The notes: generated by a model not told the origin, from the sequence alone. A DNA stretch of 21,135 bases from UBA493 sp035655435 (GCA_035655435.1 DASRUN010000048.1:1-21135); one strand, 5' to 3'; counted from the first letter of the stretch, positions 7,735 to 15,178 are shown. Program-made: numbers and translations.

Positions 7735-7742
7735 TTAATAAA
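7735..7742 (-). promoter_or_regulatory. TATA-like box for the 240 aa minus-strand gene
   Basis: On the minus strand this reads TTTATTAA, centred about 26 bases before the start codon at 7713. This spacing suggests a leaderless message. A second match, TTTATATA at 7717-7724, is too close to the ATG to serve this start. Confidence 0.4.
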
Positions 7743-7776
7743 TTAGCTCTTCTAATCTGTTTTTTTAGGGGGCACC

Positions 7777-7784
7777 TTTTTATT
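7777..7784 (+). promoter_or_regulatory. TATA-like box for gdhA
   Basis: TTTTTATT is centred about 33 bases before the ATG at 7814, predicting a leader of under 10 bases. A G-rich element (AGGGGGCACC) precedes it. No Shine-Dalgarno sequence is present, consistent with near-leaderless translation. Confidence 0.4.
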
Positions 7785-7813
7785 TGCTAAAACCATATTC
7801 TTGTTGATTCACA

Positions 7814-9097
7814 ATGCCTTTACAAGAACACAATGAAGTTGTCTGCGAATTATGCAGAGTTCAGCTCGGAAAAATTGCCGAAGTCAAAGAGCTCACAGAT
7901 CTCGAATTACTGATTTTGAACCAACCGAAGCGCGTGATAAACATGAATATTTCGCTTAGAATGGATGATGGTTCCATAAAAATTTTCCCTTCTTTTAGGA
8001 TTCAGTACAATGATGCGCGCGGTCCCACAAAAGGAGGAATTCGCTTTCATCCGGAAGTTAATATGGAGGAAGTTAAGGAATTGGCATTCCTCATGAGCCT
8101 CAAATGTGCGTTGGTTGATATTCCGTTCGGCGGGGCGAAAGGCGGCATTAAAGTTGATCCAAAAGATTTGAGCGATGGAGAACTTGAAAGATTGAGCAGA
8201 AAATATATTCGCGAATTTGCGGATTTTATTGGACCCACAAAGGATATTCCCGCGCCTGATGTTAACACGAACCCCAAAATAATGGGTTGGATGCTGGATG
8301 AATTTGAAAAAGTGAAGGGGGAAAAATCACCCGGCGTAATAACGGGAAAACCGCTTTCGCTCGGGGGTTCGAAAGGAAGAATTTATTCGACTTCTCTTGG
8401 GGGCGCATTTGTTCTGCGCGAATATTTGAAAAGCGTGAAAAAAAATGCGAAAAGATTGACTGTTGCAATCCATGGTTTTGGGAATGTGGGATCGCACTTG
8501 GCAAAGATTTTGGATGAATGGGGCTGCAAAATAATTGCAATTGCGGATTCAAAGGGTGCAATTTATGATGCAAAAGGATTGGATGTAAAAAATTTGCTTG
8601 AAAATGATTTACAAGGAAAAAAAGTTCAGCAATCGGGATTGGGAAAAAACATTTCAGGAGATGAATTATTGGAACTTGATGTTGATGTCCTTGTTCCTGC
8701 AGCAATTGAGAATGTTATTAATGCAAAGAACATGGGGAAAATAAAGGCAAAAGTGATTCTGGAACTTGCCAACGGTCCTATAACCGCGGAAGCTGATGAT
8801 TATTTTGAATCCAAAAAAAGCATTGTTTTGCCTGATATTCTTGCAAATTCCGGCGGAGTAATAGTGAGCTATTTTGAGTGGTTGCAGAATATTTCCAACT
8901 ATTATTGGAGCGAAGAAAAAGTGAATGAAATGCTCGAGGAATACATGGTTAGGGCTTTTGATAGCGTTGAGAAAACACGAAAATCCGAAAATTCTTCTTA
9001 CAGAAAAGCGGCATACATTCTTGCAGTAAAGCGCATCCTCCAGGCCGAAGCAGACCGCGGGAATGTTGTTAAGAAAAGCCTGAATGGCAAAAAATAA
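7814..9097 (+). CDS. gdhA: Glutamate dehydrogenase
   Basis: Interconverts glutamate and 2-oxoglutarate plus ammonia with NAD(P). The dimerisation/substrate domain (about 30-180) has FRIQYNDARGPTKGGIRFHP at 61-80 and the catalytic lysine in PFGGAKGGIKVDP (Lys109), followed by PAPDVNT with Asp149. The Rossmann domain (about 190-370) has HGFGNVGSHLA at 220-230. ADS after the second strand does not clearly settle NAD versus NADP preference. The length (427) matches hexameric archaeal and bacterial enzymes. An N-terminal CELC (11-14) is unusual for the family and could be structural. It is a single-gene unit with its own promoter, divergent from the 240 aa gene. It may supply glutamate for transamination of the keto acids made nearby. 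Confidence 0.95.
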   Translation: MPLQEHNEVVCELCRVQLGKIAEVKELTDLELLILNQPKRVINMNISLRMDDGSIKIFPSFRIQYNDARGPTKGGIRFHPEVNMEEVKELAFLMSLKCALVDIPFGGAKGGIKVDPKDLSDGELERLSRKYIREFADFIGPTKDIPAPDVNTNPKIMGWMLDEFEKVKGEKSPGVITGKPLSLGGSKGRIYSTSLGGAFVLREYLKSVKKNAKRLTVAIHGFGNVGSHLAKILDEWGCKIIAIADSKGAIYDAKGLDVKNLLENDLQGKKVQQSGLGKNISGDELLELDVDVLVPAAIENVINAKNMGKIKAKVILELANGPITAEADDYFESKKSIVLPDILANSGGVIVSYFEWLQNISNYYWSEEKVNEMLEEYMVRAFDSVEKTRKSENSSYRKAAYILAVKRILQAEADRGNVVKKSLNGKK

Positions 9098-9127
9098 ACC
9101 TTGTTAAATTTCTAGAGACCCCTTATT

Positions 9128-9135
9128 TTTATATA
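9128..9135 (+). promoter_or_regulatory. TATA-like box for the histidine-kinase-like gene
   Basis: TTTATATA within CTTATTTTTATATAAG is the best archaeal-style TATA match in the window. A start site near 9158 would give a leader of about 34 bases. A second AT-rich element (CTAATATACTACTTAAATC) at about 9162-9180 lies within the predicted leader. Confidence 0.5.
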
Positions 9136-9191
9136 AGACAACGCGACTTTTTGAGATAAAACTAATATACTACTTAAATCTACTTTTCTTC

Positions 9192-10145
9192 ATGCCAACA
9201 GCAAAAAGAATGGCAATGAGAAGAGCGCAAAAATTAAAGCGCATTAAAAAAAATAGGGCATTAATGGCAAAACAAGTTCCTTGGGAGATTATGGAGAAAT
9301 CCCTAAAGAGCTATGGACATGATCATATAAGTGCGTTCCAAGGGTTAGTCAATGATCTTGAATTTATAGAAAGTGTACCTGAAACAGAGCACATTCAAAA
9401 AGAAATTCAGAGAGTTGCACAAAATATGTATAAATCATATGTTGGAAATATTGATTTAATATTGGCTGAAGAAAATCCGACCGAAAAACAAAAACTTTTA
9501 GAACGTTACGGGGCATCAGTCAGGCTTAATCAAAGAGATTTAAGAGAAGTTCAAAAAGAGTTTGAAGATTTACGATCAAAACATCAGGATAATCCAAAAC
9601 TTTCTAAAAGAGAAAAATGGGCATTTGGACAAGAAAGCAAAGGTTTTGATATTTACTTTAAAATGTTTCCGGCATCTTCTATTGGAACAAAGTTAAAGCC
9701 ATGGATTGAAGAATATAGATTGCATGATCATCTAAGCTACTATTTACAACAACCATTTGTTGACCGAGATGGACACCCGGTTAAAGTTATTTTTCGAAGT
9801 ACATATGAAGGGCCTGTAAATTATGATGCCGGATTACTTCAAAGAGTAATTTACAATTTGATTAGTGATGCATTGAATCACACGCCAGGAAGACCTATAT
9901 ATGTGAATCTTGAAAGAAAAAACGGAATTGCATTAATTACAGTTACAAATGAAGGTGAAAAACTCACACCAGTTGAGATAGCAAAAATAGGGAAAGTCCG
10001 ATTTACAAGGGCGCTACATGACCCAAAAAGAGGTTGGGGAAAAGTTTCCACACGATTTTTAGTTGAATCTATGGGCGGAAGATTCTACGCAGGAAATTCA
10101 GAAATCGGACCAAAGCTTACAATAGAACTGCCAATTGCAGCATGA
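9192..10145 (+). CDS. Soluble histidine-kinase-like ATPase with basic N-terminus
   Basis: Residues 210-317 look like a GHKL/HATPase_c domain. The N-box is LLQRVIYNLISDALNHTP at 215-232. The G1-type loop is TNEGEKLTP at 252-260, GWG at 281-283 is a reduced G2 box, and VESMGGRFYAG at 291-301 leads to a final IELPI strand. The usual Mg-binding Asn of the N-box is Asp226, and D-x-G is N-x-G, a variant I recall from CusS-like kinases. Upstream, YGHDHISAFQGL (41-52) resembles the HD-type phospho-acceptor box (SpoOB/DcuS style), so His43 or His45 could be phosphorylated. There is no transmembrane, PAS or receiver domain; residues 1-28 are highly basic. No response regulator is adjacent. Codon use is poorer in gcg than in neighbouring biosynthetic genes. 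Kinase activity is inferred, not shown. Confidence 0.7.
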   Translation: MPTAKRMAMRRAQKLKRIKKNRALMAKQVPWEIMEKSLKSYGHDHISAFQGLVNDLEFIESVPETEHIQKEIQRVAQNMYKSYVGNIDLILAEENPTEKQKLLERYGASVRLNQRDLREVQKEFEDLRSKHQDNPKLSKREKWAFGQESKGFDIYFKMFPASSIGTKLKPWIEEYRLHDHLSYYLQQPFVDRDGHPVKVIFRSTYEGPVNYDAGLLQRVIYNLISDALNHTPGRPIYVNLERKNGIALITVTNEGEKLTPVEIAKIGKVRFTRALHDPKRGWGKVSTRFLVESMGGRFYAGNSEIGPKLTIELPIAA

Positions 10146-10153
10146 CAAATACC

Positions 10154-10163
10154 TTTAAATATA
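10154..10163 (+). promoter_or_regulatory. TATA-like box opening the trp leader region
   Basis: TTTAAATATA, preceded by ACC, lies just after the stop at 10145. A start site about 26 bases downstream falls near 10183-10186, at the GTG of a possible 12-codon ORF. It could drive a small RNA or the whole tRNA-Trp/trp transcript. Confidence 0.45.
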
Positions 10164-10184
10164 CATAAAGATCCAATTATAATC

Positions 10185-10223
10185 GTGAAGCATACAAAAA
10201 GTGAGTGCCTTTGGCACAAGTAA
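10185..10223 (+). CDS. Possible 12-codon leader peptide containing one Trp codon
   Basis: GTG at 10185 opens a frame reading MKHTKSECLWHK, then TAA. The GTG lies where transcription from the TATA-like box at 10154-10163 should begin, as expected for a leaderless start. The TGG codon (10212-10214) straddles the loop and 3' arm of the hairpin at 10205-10217. A short Trp-containing ORF ahead of tRNA-Trp and trpE recalls attenuation leaders, but one TGG in 12 codons can easily occur by chance. Confidence 0.15.
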   Translation: MKHTKSECLWHK

Positions 10224-10319
10224 ATTAGATTTCAAAGACTTAACTAGCTTCGCGTTTTTAAATTCAAATTCTTTAAAAAATAAACAAAAGTCAGCCAAGA
10301 GGCTGGTGTCAGGTTCTAA

Positions 10320-10329
10320 TTTTAATATT
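10320..10329 (+). promoter_or_regulatory. Second TATA-like box, upstream of tRNA-Trp
   Basis: TTTTAATATT would direct initiation near 10350, about 50 bases before the mature 5' end of tRNA-Trp. It is an alternative to the box at 10154-10163 as the operon promoter. The sequence is also a plausible T-rich terminator, so its role is ambiguous. Confidence 0.3.
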
Positions 10330-10356
10330 CTTTTGTTTCTGTATAGTGAGCAGTGG

Positions 10357-10370
10357 CGCCAGAAATGGCG
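10357..10370 (+). other. Hairpin with GAAA loop just before tRNA-Trp
   Basis: CGCCA and TGGCG form a perfect 5-base-pair stem around a GAAA (GNRA) loop, 30 bases upstream of the tRNA. TGGC at 10354-10357 can instead pair with GCCA at 10377-10380, and TGGCGCCA (10354-10361) is itself palindromic, so several folds compete. The function is unknown. Confidence 0.35.
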
Positions 10371-10399
10371 TAATTAGCCATCAACGGAAAGCACTTTTT

Positions 10400-10472
10400 G
10401 GGGGCATAGCATAATCCGGTAGTGCACTCGGCTCCAGACCGAGTGATCGGGGTTCAAATCCCTGTGCCCCCA
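10400..10472 (+). tRNA. tRNA-Trp (anticodon CCA)
   Basis: A full cloverleaf can be drawn by hand. The acceptor stem GGGGGCA pairs perfectly with TGCCCCC (10465-10471), with U8 and A9 next. The D stem is GCAT/GTGC around AATCCGGTA. The anticodon stem CTCGG/CCGAG encloses CTCCAGA, giving anticodon CCA. The T stem CGGGG/CCCTG encloses TTCAAAT. The discriminator is A73 and CCA is not encoded. G1-C72, G2-C71 and A73 are archaeal tRNA-Trp identity elements; bacterial tRNA-Trp has A1-U72 and G73. There is no anticodon-loop intron, although archaeal tRNA-Trp often has one. It sits 94 bases before trpE on the same strand, with no convincing separate TATA box in between. Confidence 0.95.
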
Positions 10473-10481
10473 AACCTTTTT

Positions 10482-10502
10482 CTTTCTCTTTCCAAGAGAA
10501 AG
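10482..10502 (+). terminator. 9-base-pair hairpin in the trpE leader, possible terminator or attenuator
   Basis: CTTTCTCTT (10482-10490) and AAGAGAAAG (10494-10502) form a perfect stem with loop TCC, right after the pyrimidine-rich 3' flank of tRNA-Trp (TTTTT at 10477-10481). A second copy of AAGAGAAA at 10524-10531 could capture the same 5' arm. GTAAA/TTTAC (10502-10515, loop AAGC) forms a small hairpin between the copies. The arrangement resembles competing structures, or it could simply be a tRNA trailer terminator. Confidence 0.4.
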
Positions 10503-10566
10503 TAAAAAGCTTTACCAAAAAGAAAGAGAAAAGAACTTTGAAAATAAGCAAATTTGAGTTGGAAAA

Positions 10567-12168
10567 ATGTACGGATTGAAAGAACTTGAAAAAGCAAAGA
10601 AAGGAAACATTGTTCCTGTTTACGAAACAATGGATAGCCAACAGGATGAACTTGATTTTTTCAAAAAAATAAGCGATTACGGGAAAAAACCTCACTCAAT
10701 TCTCCTTGAAAGTGCGGACATTGTTACAAAGTACGGTGAAAAAAGCATTGGGAGCGCAGACCCATGCCTAAACATTATTGGAAAAGGAGATAAATTTGAA
10801 ATTAATGCATTGAATGAAACCGGAAATAGATTTTTAGCCGCAATAAAAAACGATTTGAAATTTTGCGATTCACTAAAAGTCTCAAAAAACAAGATTTCCG
10901 GAATACTGAAAGTAAAAAGAGATTTCATGAGCGAGAATGAAAAGCTTCGCGCAAAAACCCATGCTGACATTCTTAGAATTGTGGCGTTCAAATTAAAGCC
11001 TGTTTACAAACCTTTTCCTGTTTTTGCAGGATTGTTTGGAGTAATTGCTTATGACTTCATAGATCAGTTTGAACAGCTTCCAAAAAACAAAAAGGATTTG
11101 CTCAAAGAACCGGATTATGAAATGAACTTTTATGAAAATCTTTTTTTGGTTGATCATAAAAAAAAGCAAATCACTTTTGTAGCGAACGCGCTTATTTTCA
11201 ATGAAGAAGATAAAAAATCTGAAACGGAAAGATGTAAAAAAATCATTGAATTTTACAAAAGCATGCTGACTGCAAAAATCCCTATTGGAAAAAAACCTCA
11301 AAAAATTAAACCAAAAATAACCACTGACACAAACAAAAATAAATTTGTAAAAATTGTTTCAGCACTCAAAAAGAACGTGCTTATGGGGGACGTTTTCCAG
11401 GTTGTGCCATCGCGCACTGTTTCCTCAACTTATACTGCGGAACCGCTTGACATTTACGCTTCACTTAGAAAGCTGAACCCTTCCCCTTACATGTTTTACT
11501 TTCAAAACAGTTCCGGAATTCTCGCAGGTAGCAGTCCTGAAACTTTCATAAAAATTGCCGGTAATGCGGAAAAAAAGATTGAAATCCGGCCGATTGCGGG
11601 AACTCGTCCAAGAGGTTTTGTGAACGGAAAGCTTGATGAAAAGCTAGATGCAAAGTATGCGGAAGAACTTTTGAATGATGTGAAAGAAATGGCTGAACAC
11701 ACAATGTTGATTGATTTGGCGCGAAATGATGTTGCACGCGTTTCAAAACCCGGAACGCGGGAATGTGAAAAAAGTTATATGATTGAAAAGTACTCACATG
11801 TTCAACACATTGTAAGCAGTGTTACAGGAATACTGAAAAGCGATCTGGATGCATTGTATGCTTATATGGCTTCGATGAATATGGGAACACTTACCGGAGC
11901 TCCGAAAGTAGAGGCAATGAAACTCATCAGATTAAATGAAAAAACCAGAAGGGGTTTTTATGGGGGAAGCATTGGCTATCTAACTCCTTCGGGAGAATTT
12001 GATTCGGCAATAATCATAAGAAGCATGTCTTTGCAGAAAGGAAAAGCATACACAAGAGCGGGCGCAGGAATTGTTTTTGATTCTGTTCCTGAAAAAGAGT
12101 TTGAGGAATCCGAAAGAAAAATGAAAGCGTGTTTGCGTGCAATTGAATTGGCGGAGGGATTCAAATGA
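10567..12168 (+). CDS. trpE: Anthranilate synthase component I, Trp-sensitive E. coli-like type
   Basis: Makes anthranilate from chorismate using ammonia delivered by TrpG. The chorismate-binding core holds GSSPE at 321-325, RPIAGTRPRG at 341-350, IDLARND at 382-388, GTLTGAPKVEAM at 440-451 and a final RAGAGIV at 497-503. Two tryptophan-feedback motifs known from the enteric enzyme are present: LLESAD at 46-51 and NPSPYMF at 304-310. At 533 aa it fits the E. coli/Salmonella-like subfamily rather than the shorter archaeal TrpE. It contains no tryptophan. It is the first protein gene after tRNA-Trp. The ATG at 10567 lacks a strong Shine-Dalgarno sequence, unlike downstream genes. It overlaps trpG by ATGA, implying coupled synthesis of the two subunits. 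Confidence 0.96.
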   Translation: MYGLKELEKAKKGNIVPVYETMDSQQDELDFFKKISDYGKKPHSILLESADIVTKYGEKSIGSADPCLNIIGKGDKFEINALNETGNRFLAAIKNDLKFCDSLKVSKNKISGILKVKRDFMSENEKLRAKTHADILRIVAFKLKPVYKPFPVFAGLFGVIAYDFIDQFEQLPKNKKDLLKEPDYEMNFYENLFLVDHKKKQITFVANALIFNEEDKKSETERCKKIIEFYKSMLTAKIPIGKKPQKIKPKITTDTNKNKFVKIVSALKKNVLMGDVFQVVPSRTVSSTYTAEPLDIYASLRKLNPSPYMFYFQNSSGILAGSSPETFIKIAGNAEKKIEIRPIAGTRPRGFVNGKLDEKLDAKYAEELLNDVKEMAEHTMLIDLARNDVARVSKPGTRECEKSYMIEKYSHVQHIVSSVTGILKSDLDALYAYMASMNMGTLTGAPKVEAMKLIRLNEKTRRGFYGGSIGYLTPSGEFDSAIIIRSMSLQKGKAYTRAGAGIVFDSVPEKEFEESERKMKACLRAIELAEGFK

Positions 12169-12764
12169 AAAAAACGGTTGCAAAAATTTTGTTGGTTGAT
12201 AATTTTGATTCTTTTACTTATAATTTGGTTGACGAATTTGAAAAACGAAATTGTGAAGTTCGTGTTTACAGAAACAATGTGCCGATGAAAAAATTTGGAG
12301 AAATAACCGAAGAATTCAAACCGGATTTAATTGTAATTTCTCCGGGCCCGGGAAATCCTGCGAGCGCAGGAAATATTATTCCAATAATTAAACAGTACTC
12401 CGGAAAAATCCCAATTTTTGGAGTTTGTCTTGGAGAACAGGCAATAATAGAGGCGTTTGGAGGAGTTGTCGGAAAGGCAGAGGAAACAATTCACGGAAAG
12501 CCCTCAAAAGTAATCCATAACGGAAGTGCATTCTTTGAAGGAATTCCAATTGAATTTGAATGCGGGAGATATCATTCGCTTGCAGGGCAAAGAATTCCAA
12601 ATGAACTTGGAGTAACTGCTAAAAGCACTTCGGGAATCATTATGGGTGTTTCTCACAAAAAGTTTTTTGTGGAAGGGATTCAGTTTCATCCTGAGAGTAT
12701 TTTAACTCCACATGGTGGGAAGATGATTGAGAATCTTTTGAAAAAATTGGAGGCGAAAATATGA
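12165..12764 (+). CDS. trpG: Anthranilate synthase component II (glutamine amidotransferase)
   Basis: Class I glutamine amidotransferase that hydrolyses glutamine and passes ammonia to TrpE. VDNFDSFTYNL at 11-21, SPGPGNP at 59-65 and the nucleophile Cys88 in GVCLGEQAI are visible, with His175 and Glu177 of the triad in FHPESILT. The HGKPSKVIHNG stretch at 110-120 and RYHSLAG at 135-141 match the enteric TrpG type. The residue three after the nucleophilic Cys is Glu91, where I expect His (GVCLGHQ); this is a conservative-looking variation near the active site. At 199 aa it is a free-standing domain, not fused to TrpD as in E. coli. GGAGG in the trpE end serves as its ribosome site. ATGA overlaps join it to both neighbours. 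Confidence 0.95.
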   Translation: MKKTVAKILLVDNFDSFTYNLVDEFEKRNCEVRVYRNNVPMKKFGEITEEFKPDLIVISPGPGNPASAGNIIPIIKQYSGKIPIFGVCLGEQAIIEAFGGVVGKAEETIHGKPSKVIHNGSAFFEGIPIEFECGRYHSLAGQRIPNELGVTAKSTSGIIMGVSHKKFFVEGIQFHPESILTPHGGKMIENLLKKLEAKI

Positions 12765-13777
12765 TTAAGGAAATGATTTCAAAAATTGTTGAAGGAAAAA
12801 ACCTCACAAAAGATGAGGCTAATGAGGTTTTCAATGATATTATGAATGGTCAAGCTACTGATGCGCAAATTGGTTCTTTTTTGACAGCCCTCAGAATGAA
12901 AGGAGAAACAATTGATGAAATTCAGGGGGCAGCAGAATCAATGCGAAGCGTTTCCTCGCGCGTAACATATAATGGAAAAGAAAATGTTTTGGATGTTGTC
13001 GGAACCGGCGGAGATAAGAAGAAAACTTTCAATATTTCCACTGCTTCGGCAATTGTTGCGGCAGGAACAGGTTGTGTTGTTGCAAAGCACGGAAACAGAA
13101 GCGTTTCGAGCCAGAGCGGTTCGGCAGATGTTCTTGAAAGTCTCGGAGTTAATATTGAAACAACTCCTCAAAGAAATTCTGAAATCCTGAATAAAATCGG
13201 TTTTGCTTTTTTGTACGCACCAAAGCATCATCTTGCAATGAAATACGCAATTGGCGCACGCAAGGAAATTGGAATCAGAACAATATTCAATATTCTTGGG
13301 CCGATTACAAATCCTGCAAGGCCCAATACTTTTCTCCTTGGGGCTTACAATGTTGATCTTGCGGAAAAACTTGCTTTTGTGCTCGCAGGTTTGAAGGCAA
13401 AAAAAGCATTTGTTGTTCACGGTTCAGGTTATGATGAGATAACTCTTACAGGAAAAACAATTGTATTTGATGTTGAAAAAGGGAAAGTTGAAAAAATTGA
13501 GATTACGCCTGAGAAGTTTGGTTTCAAAAAGTGCAAAGAAAAAGATCTCGAGGTTCATAATCCAACAGAATCATCTGAAATCATAATGAAAATTCTTTCG
13601 GGAAAAGAAAAAGGTCCGAAATTGGATGCGGTTCTTCTAAATGCAGGATTTGCGATTTATGCAAATGGTAAAGCAAAAAATCCGAAAGATGGAATAGAAC
13701 TCGCGCGGAGAAGCATTGAATCAGGAAAAGCAAAGGAAAAACTTGAGCAGCTTATTGCGGAAACAAAAAAAGCGTGA
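12761..13777 (+). CDS. trpD: Anthranilate phosphoribosyltransferase
   Basis: Transfers phosphoribose from PRPP to anthranilate. The N-terminal helical domain (1-68) includes GQATDAQIGSFLTALR. The PRPP-binding motifs are GTGGD at 81-85 and NISTASA at 91-97, then KHGNRSVSS at 109-117 and GSADVLE at 120-126. The anthranilate-binding arginine region is IGARKEIGIRTIFNILGPITNP (about 163-184). Length 338 matches the family and all key motifs are intact. GGAGG in the end of trpG lies correctly spaced before the ATG, which overlaps the trpG stop as ATGA. The next gene begins 6 bases after the stop. The protein contains no tryptophan. Confidence 0.96.
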   Translation: MIKEMISKIVEGKNLTKDEANEVFNDIMNGQATDAQIGSFLTALRMKGETIDEIQGAAESMRSVSSRVTYNGKENVLDVVGTGGDKKKTFNISTASAIVAAGTGCVVAKHGNRSVSSQSGSADVLESLGVNIETTPQRNSEILNKIGFAFLYAPKHHLAMKYAIGARKEIGIRTIFNILGPITNPARPNTFLLGAYNVDLAEKLAFVLAGLKAKKAFVVHGSGYDEITLTGKTIVFDVEKGKVEKIEITPEKFGFKKCKEKDLEVHNPTESSEIIMKILSGKEKGPKLDAVLLNAGFAIYANGKAKNPKDGIELARRSIESGKAKEKLEQLIAETKKA

Positions 13778-13783
13778 TTAAAA

Positions 13784-15178
13784 ATGGGTTTTTTAAAAAA
13801 AATCAAAGAGCTGAAGCTTGAGGAAATTGAAAAAAGCAAGAAAAAACTGTCGCTTGAAAAAATAAAAAAAGGTTTGAAAAAGGCAAATCATTCTTTTAGA
13901 AAAGTAATTGCCGGAAAAAAGAAAGTTAGTTTAATTGCGGAATTCAAAAAGAGCTCTCCTTCGCGCGGAAAAATAAACAAAAAAGCAAATTTGCCTAAGT
14001 TTATGAAACTTTATAGTGAATATGCGGATTGCATTTCAATTCTCACTGAACCACATTATTTTTTAGGAGATGTAAAATTCATTCGAGAGGCAAAAAAGCA
14101 CACGAAAAAGCCGATTTTGAGAAAGGATTTTATTTTGGATGAATACCAAGTTTTTGAAGCGCGATACTTCGGCGCGGATGCGATTCTTTTGATAGCAAAT
14201 TTTGTGCCCTTAAAAAAATTGAAAGAACTTGTTCGAACAACCGAATCTTTGGGAATGGATGCACTTGTTGAATGTGATAGTGTTTCGAGTTTGAAAAGTG
14301 CGTTGAAAAGCGGTTCGAAAATAATTGGCATCAACAATAGAAATCTTGATTCTCTAAAAGAGGATTTTGGCACAACTGAAAAGCTTTTGCAAAAAATTTC
14401 CTCTCGAAAAAGGAAAAAATTAATTATTGTTTCCGAATCCGCGATCAATTCCAGAGTGCAAGTTGATTTTCTTAAGGGGAAAGTGGACGCAGTTTTGGTT
14501 GGAACCTCAATAATGAGCGCTTCTATTCCAAGAGTTAAGCTGAAGGAACTGAGCGGAAAAACTCTTGTAAAAATCTGCGGAATTACAAATATTCAAGATG
14601 CAAAAAATGCGGTTAAAGCAGGGGCAGATGTTATTGGATTGAATTTTTACAAAAAAAGTCCAAGATATGTTACTCTTGAAACTGCAAAAAAAATTGCGGA
14701 TAGTGTTAGGGGGAAAGTTTTGATTGCAGGAGTTTTTGTGAATGCGCAAAAAAGCATTGTTAAAGGAATTATAAAAAAAGTAGGACTTAATTTTGTGCAG
14801 TTTTCCGGAAACGAAAATCCAAAAAATATCAGCGGCTTTGATGTTCCAGTTATCAAGGCAATTCACATTAAAAACAAAAAAAGTATTTTAATTGCAAAAA
14901 ATTTTAAAGTGGAAAACATAATGGTTGATTCTTTTGTGAAAGGAGAATTTGGCGGAACCGGAAAAATGATTGATAAAAAGTTTTTGGGTGCAAAAAAATT
15001 GAATGGAAAGAACCTTATTTTTTCCGGCGGACTTAATTCGAAAAATGTCGGAAGAATAATCAAGGAATTTGCTCCTGCGATGGTTGATGTTGCTTCGGGT
15101 GTTGAAAAATCGCCCGGCAGGAAAAGCTTTTCTAAAGTAAAATCATTTATTAGAGCTGTTGCGGAGGCGGATGCATGA
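13784..15178 (+). CDS. trpCF: Indole-3-glycerol-phosphate synthase / phosphoribosylanthranilate isomerase fusion
   Basis: Bifunctional enzyme carrying out two consecutive steps of tryptophan synthesis. The TrpC barrel (about 1-255) has AEFKKSSPSRG at 52-62, ILTEPHYFLGD at 86-96, ILRKDFILDEYQ at 111-122, GINNRNL at 182-188 and SESAI at 217-221. The TrpF barrel (about 260-464) has KICGIT at 263-268 with catalytic Cys265, VDS with Asp382, GGTGK at 390-394, SGGLN at 414-418 and DVASGVEKSPGRK at 435-447. Both active sites are complete. The fusion order is the same as in E. coli; most archaea and bacteria encode the two separately. No tryptophan is present. The gene ends in an ATGA overlap with trpB. 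Confidence 0.95.
   Translation: MGFLKKIKELKLEEIEKSKKKLSLEKIKKGLKKANHSFRKVIAGKKKVSLIAEFKKSSPSRGKINKKANLPKFMKLYSEYADCISILTEPHYFLGDVKFIREAKKHTKKPILRKDFILDEYQVFEARYFGADAILLIANFVPLKKLKELVRTTESLGMDALVECDSVSSLKSALKSGSKIIGINNRNLDSLKEDFGTTEKLLQKISSRKRKKLIIVSESAINSRVQVDFLKGKVDAVLVGTSIMSASIPRVKLKELSGKTLVKICGITNIQDAKNAVKAGADVIGLNFYKKSPRYVTLETAKKIADSVRGKVLIAGVFVNAQKSIVKGIIKKVGLNFVQFSGNENPKNISGFDVPVIKAIHIKNKKSILIAKNFKVENIMVDSFVKGEFGGTGKMIDKKFLGAKKLNGKNLIFSGGLNSKNVGRIIKEFAPAMVDVASGVEKSPGRKSFSKVKSFIRAVAEADA

Larger units (their letters stand above)
10182..10335 (+). ncRNA. Candidate small transcript or trp leader RNA
   Basis: No long gene occupies 10146-10399. A TATA-like box predicts a start near 10183. 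Two perfect 5-base-pair hairpins follow: GTGCC/GGCAC with loop TTT at 10205-10217, and CAGCC/GGCTG with loop AAGA at 10292-10305. A T-rich tract (TTTTAATATTCTTTTGTTTCT, about 10320-10340) comes next and could terminate it. No known RNA family is recognised; box C/D motifs were looked for and not found. It may simply be the 5' part of a longer leader. The boundaries are estimates. Confidence 0.25.

Noticed and set aside
10400..10472. Intron or pseudogene status of tRNA-Trp
   Set aside because: The anticodon stem and loop are continuous and every stem pairs, with only two G-U pairs, so the gene is intact and intronless.
10146..10566. T-box riboswitch or known ncRNA (box C/D, SRP, RNase P) upstream of trpE
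   Set aside because: No T-box core, C/D box motifs or conserved core of the large RNAs was found, and T-boxes are not known in archaea. Only small unclassified hairpins remain.
12938..13420. 160-codon antisense frame in trpD
   Set aside because: It is Cys/Asn-rich low-quality reading opposite the conserved PRPP-binding region; length is explained by the codon bias of the sense strand.
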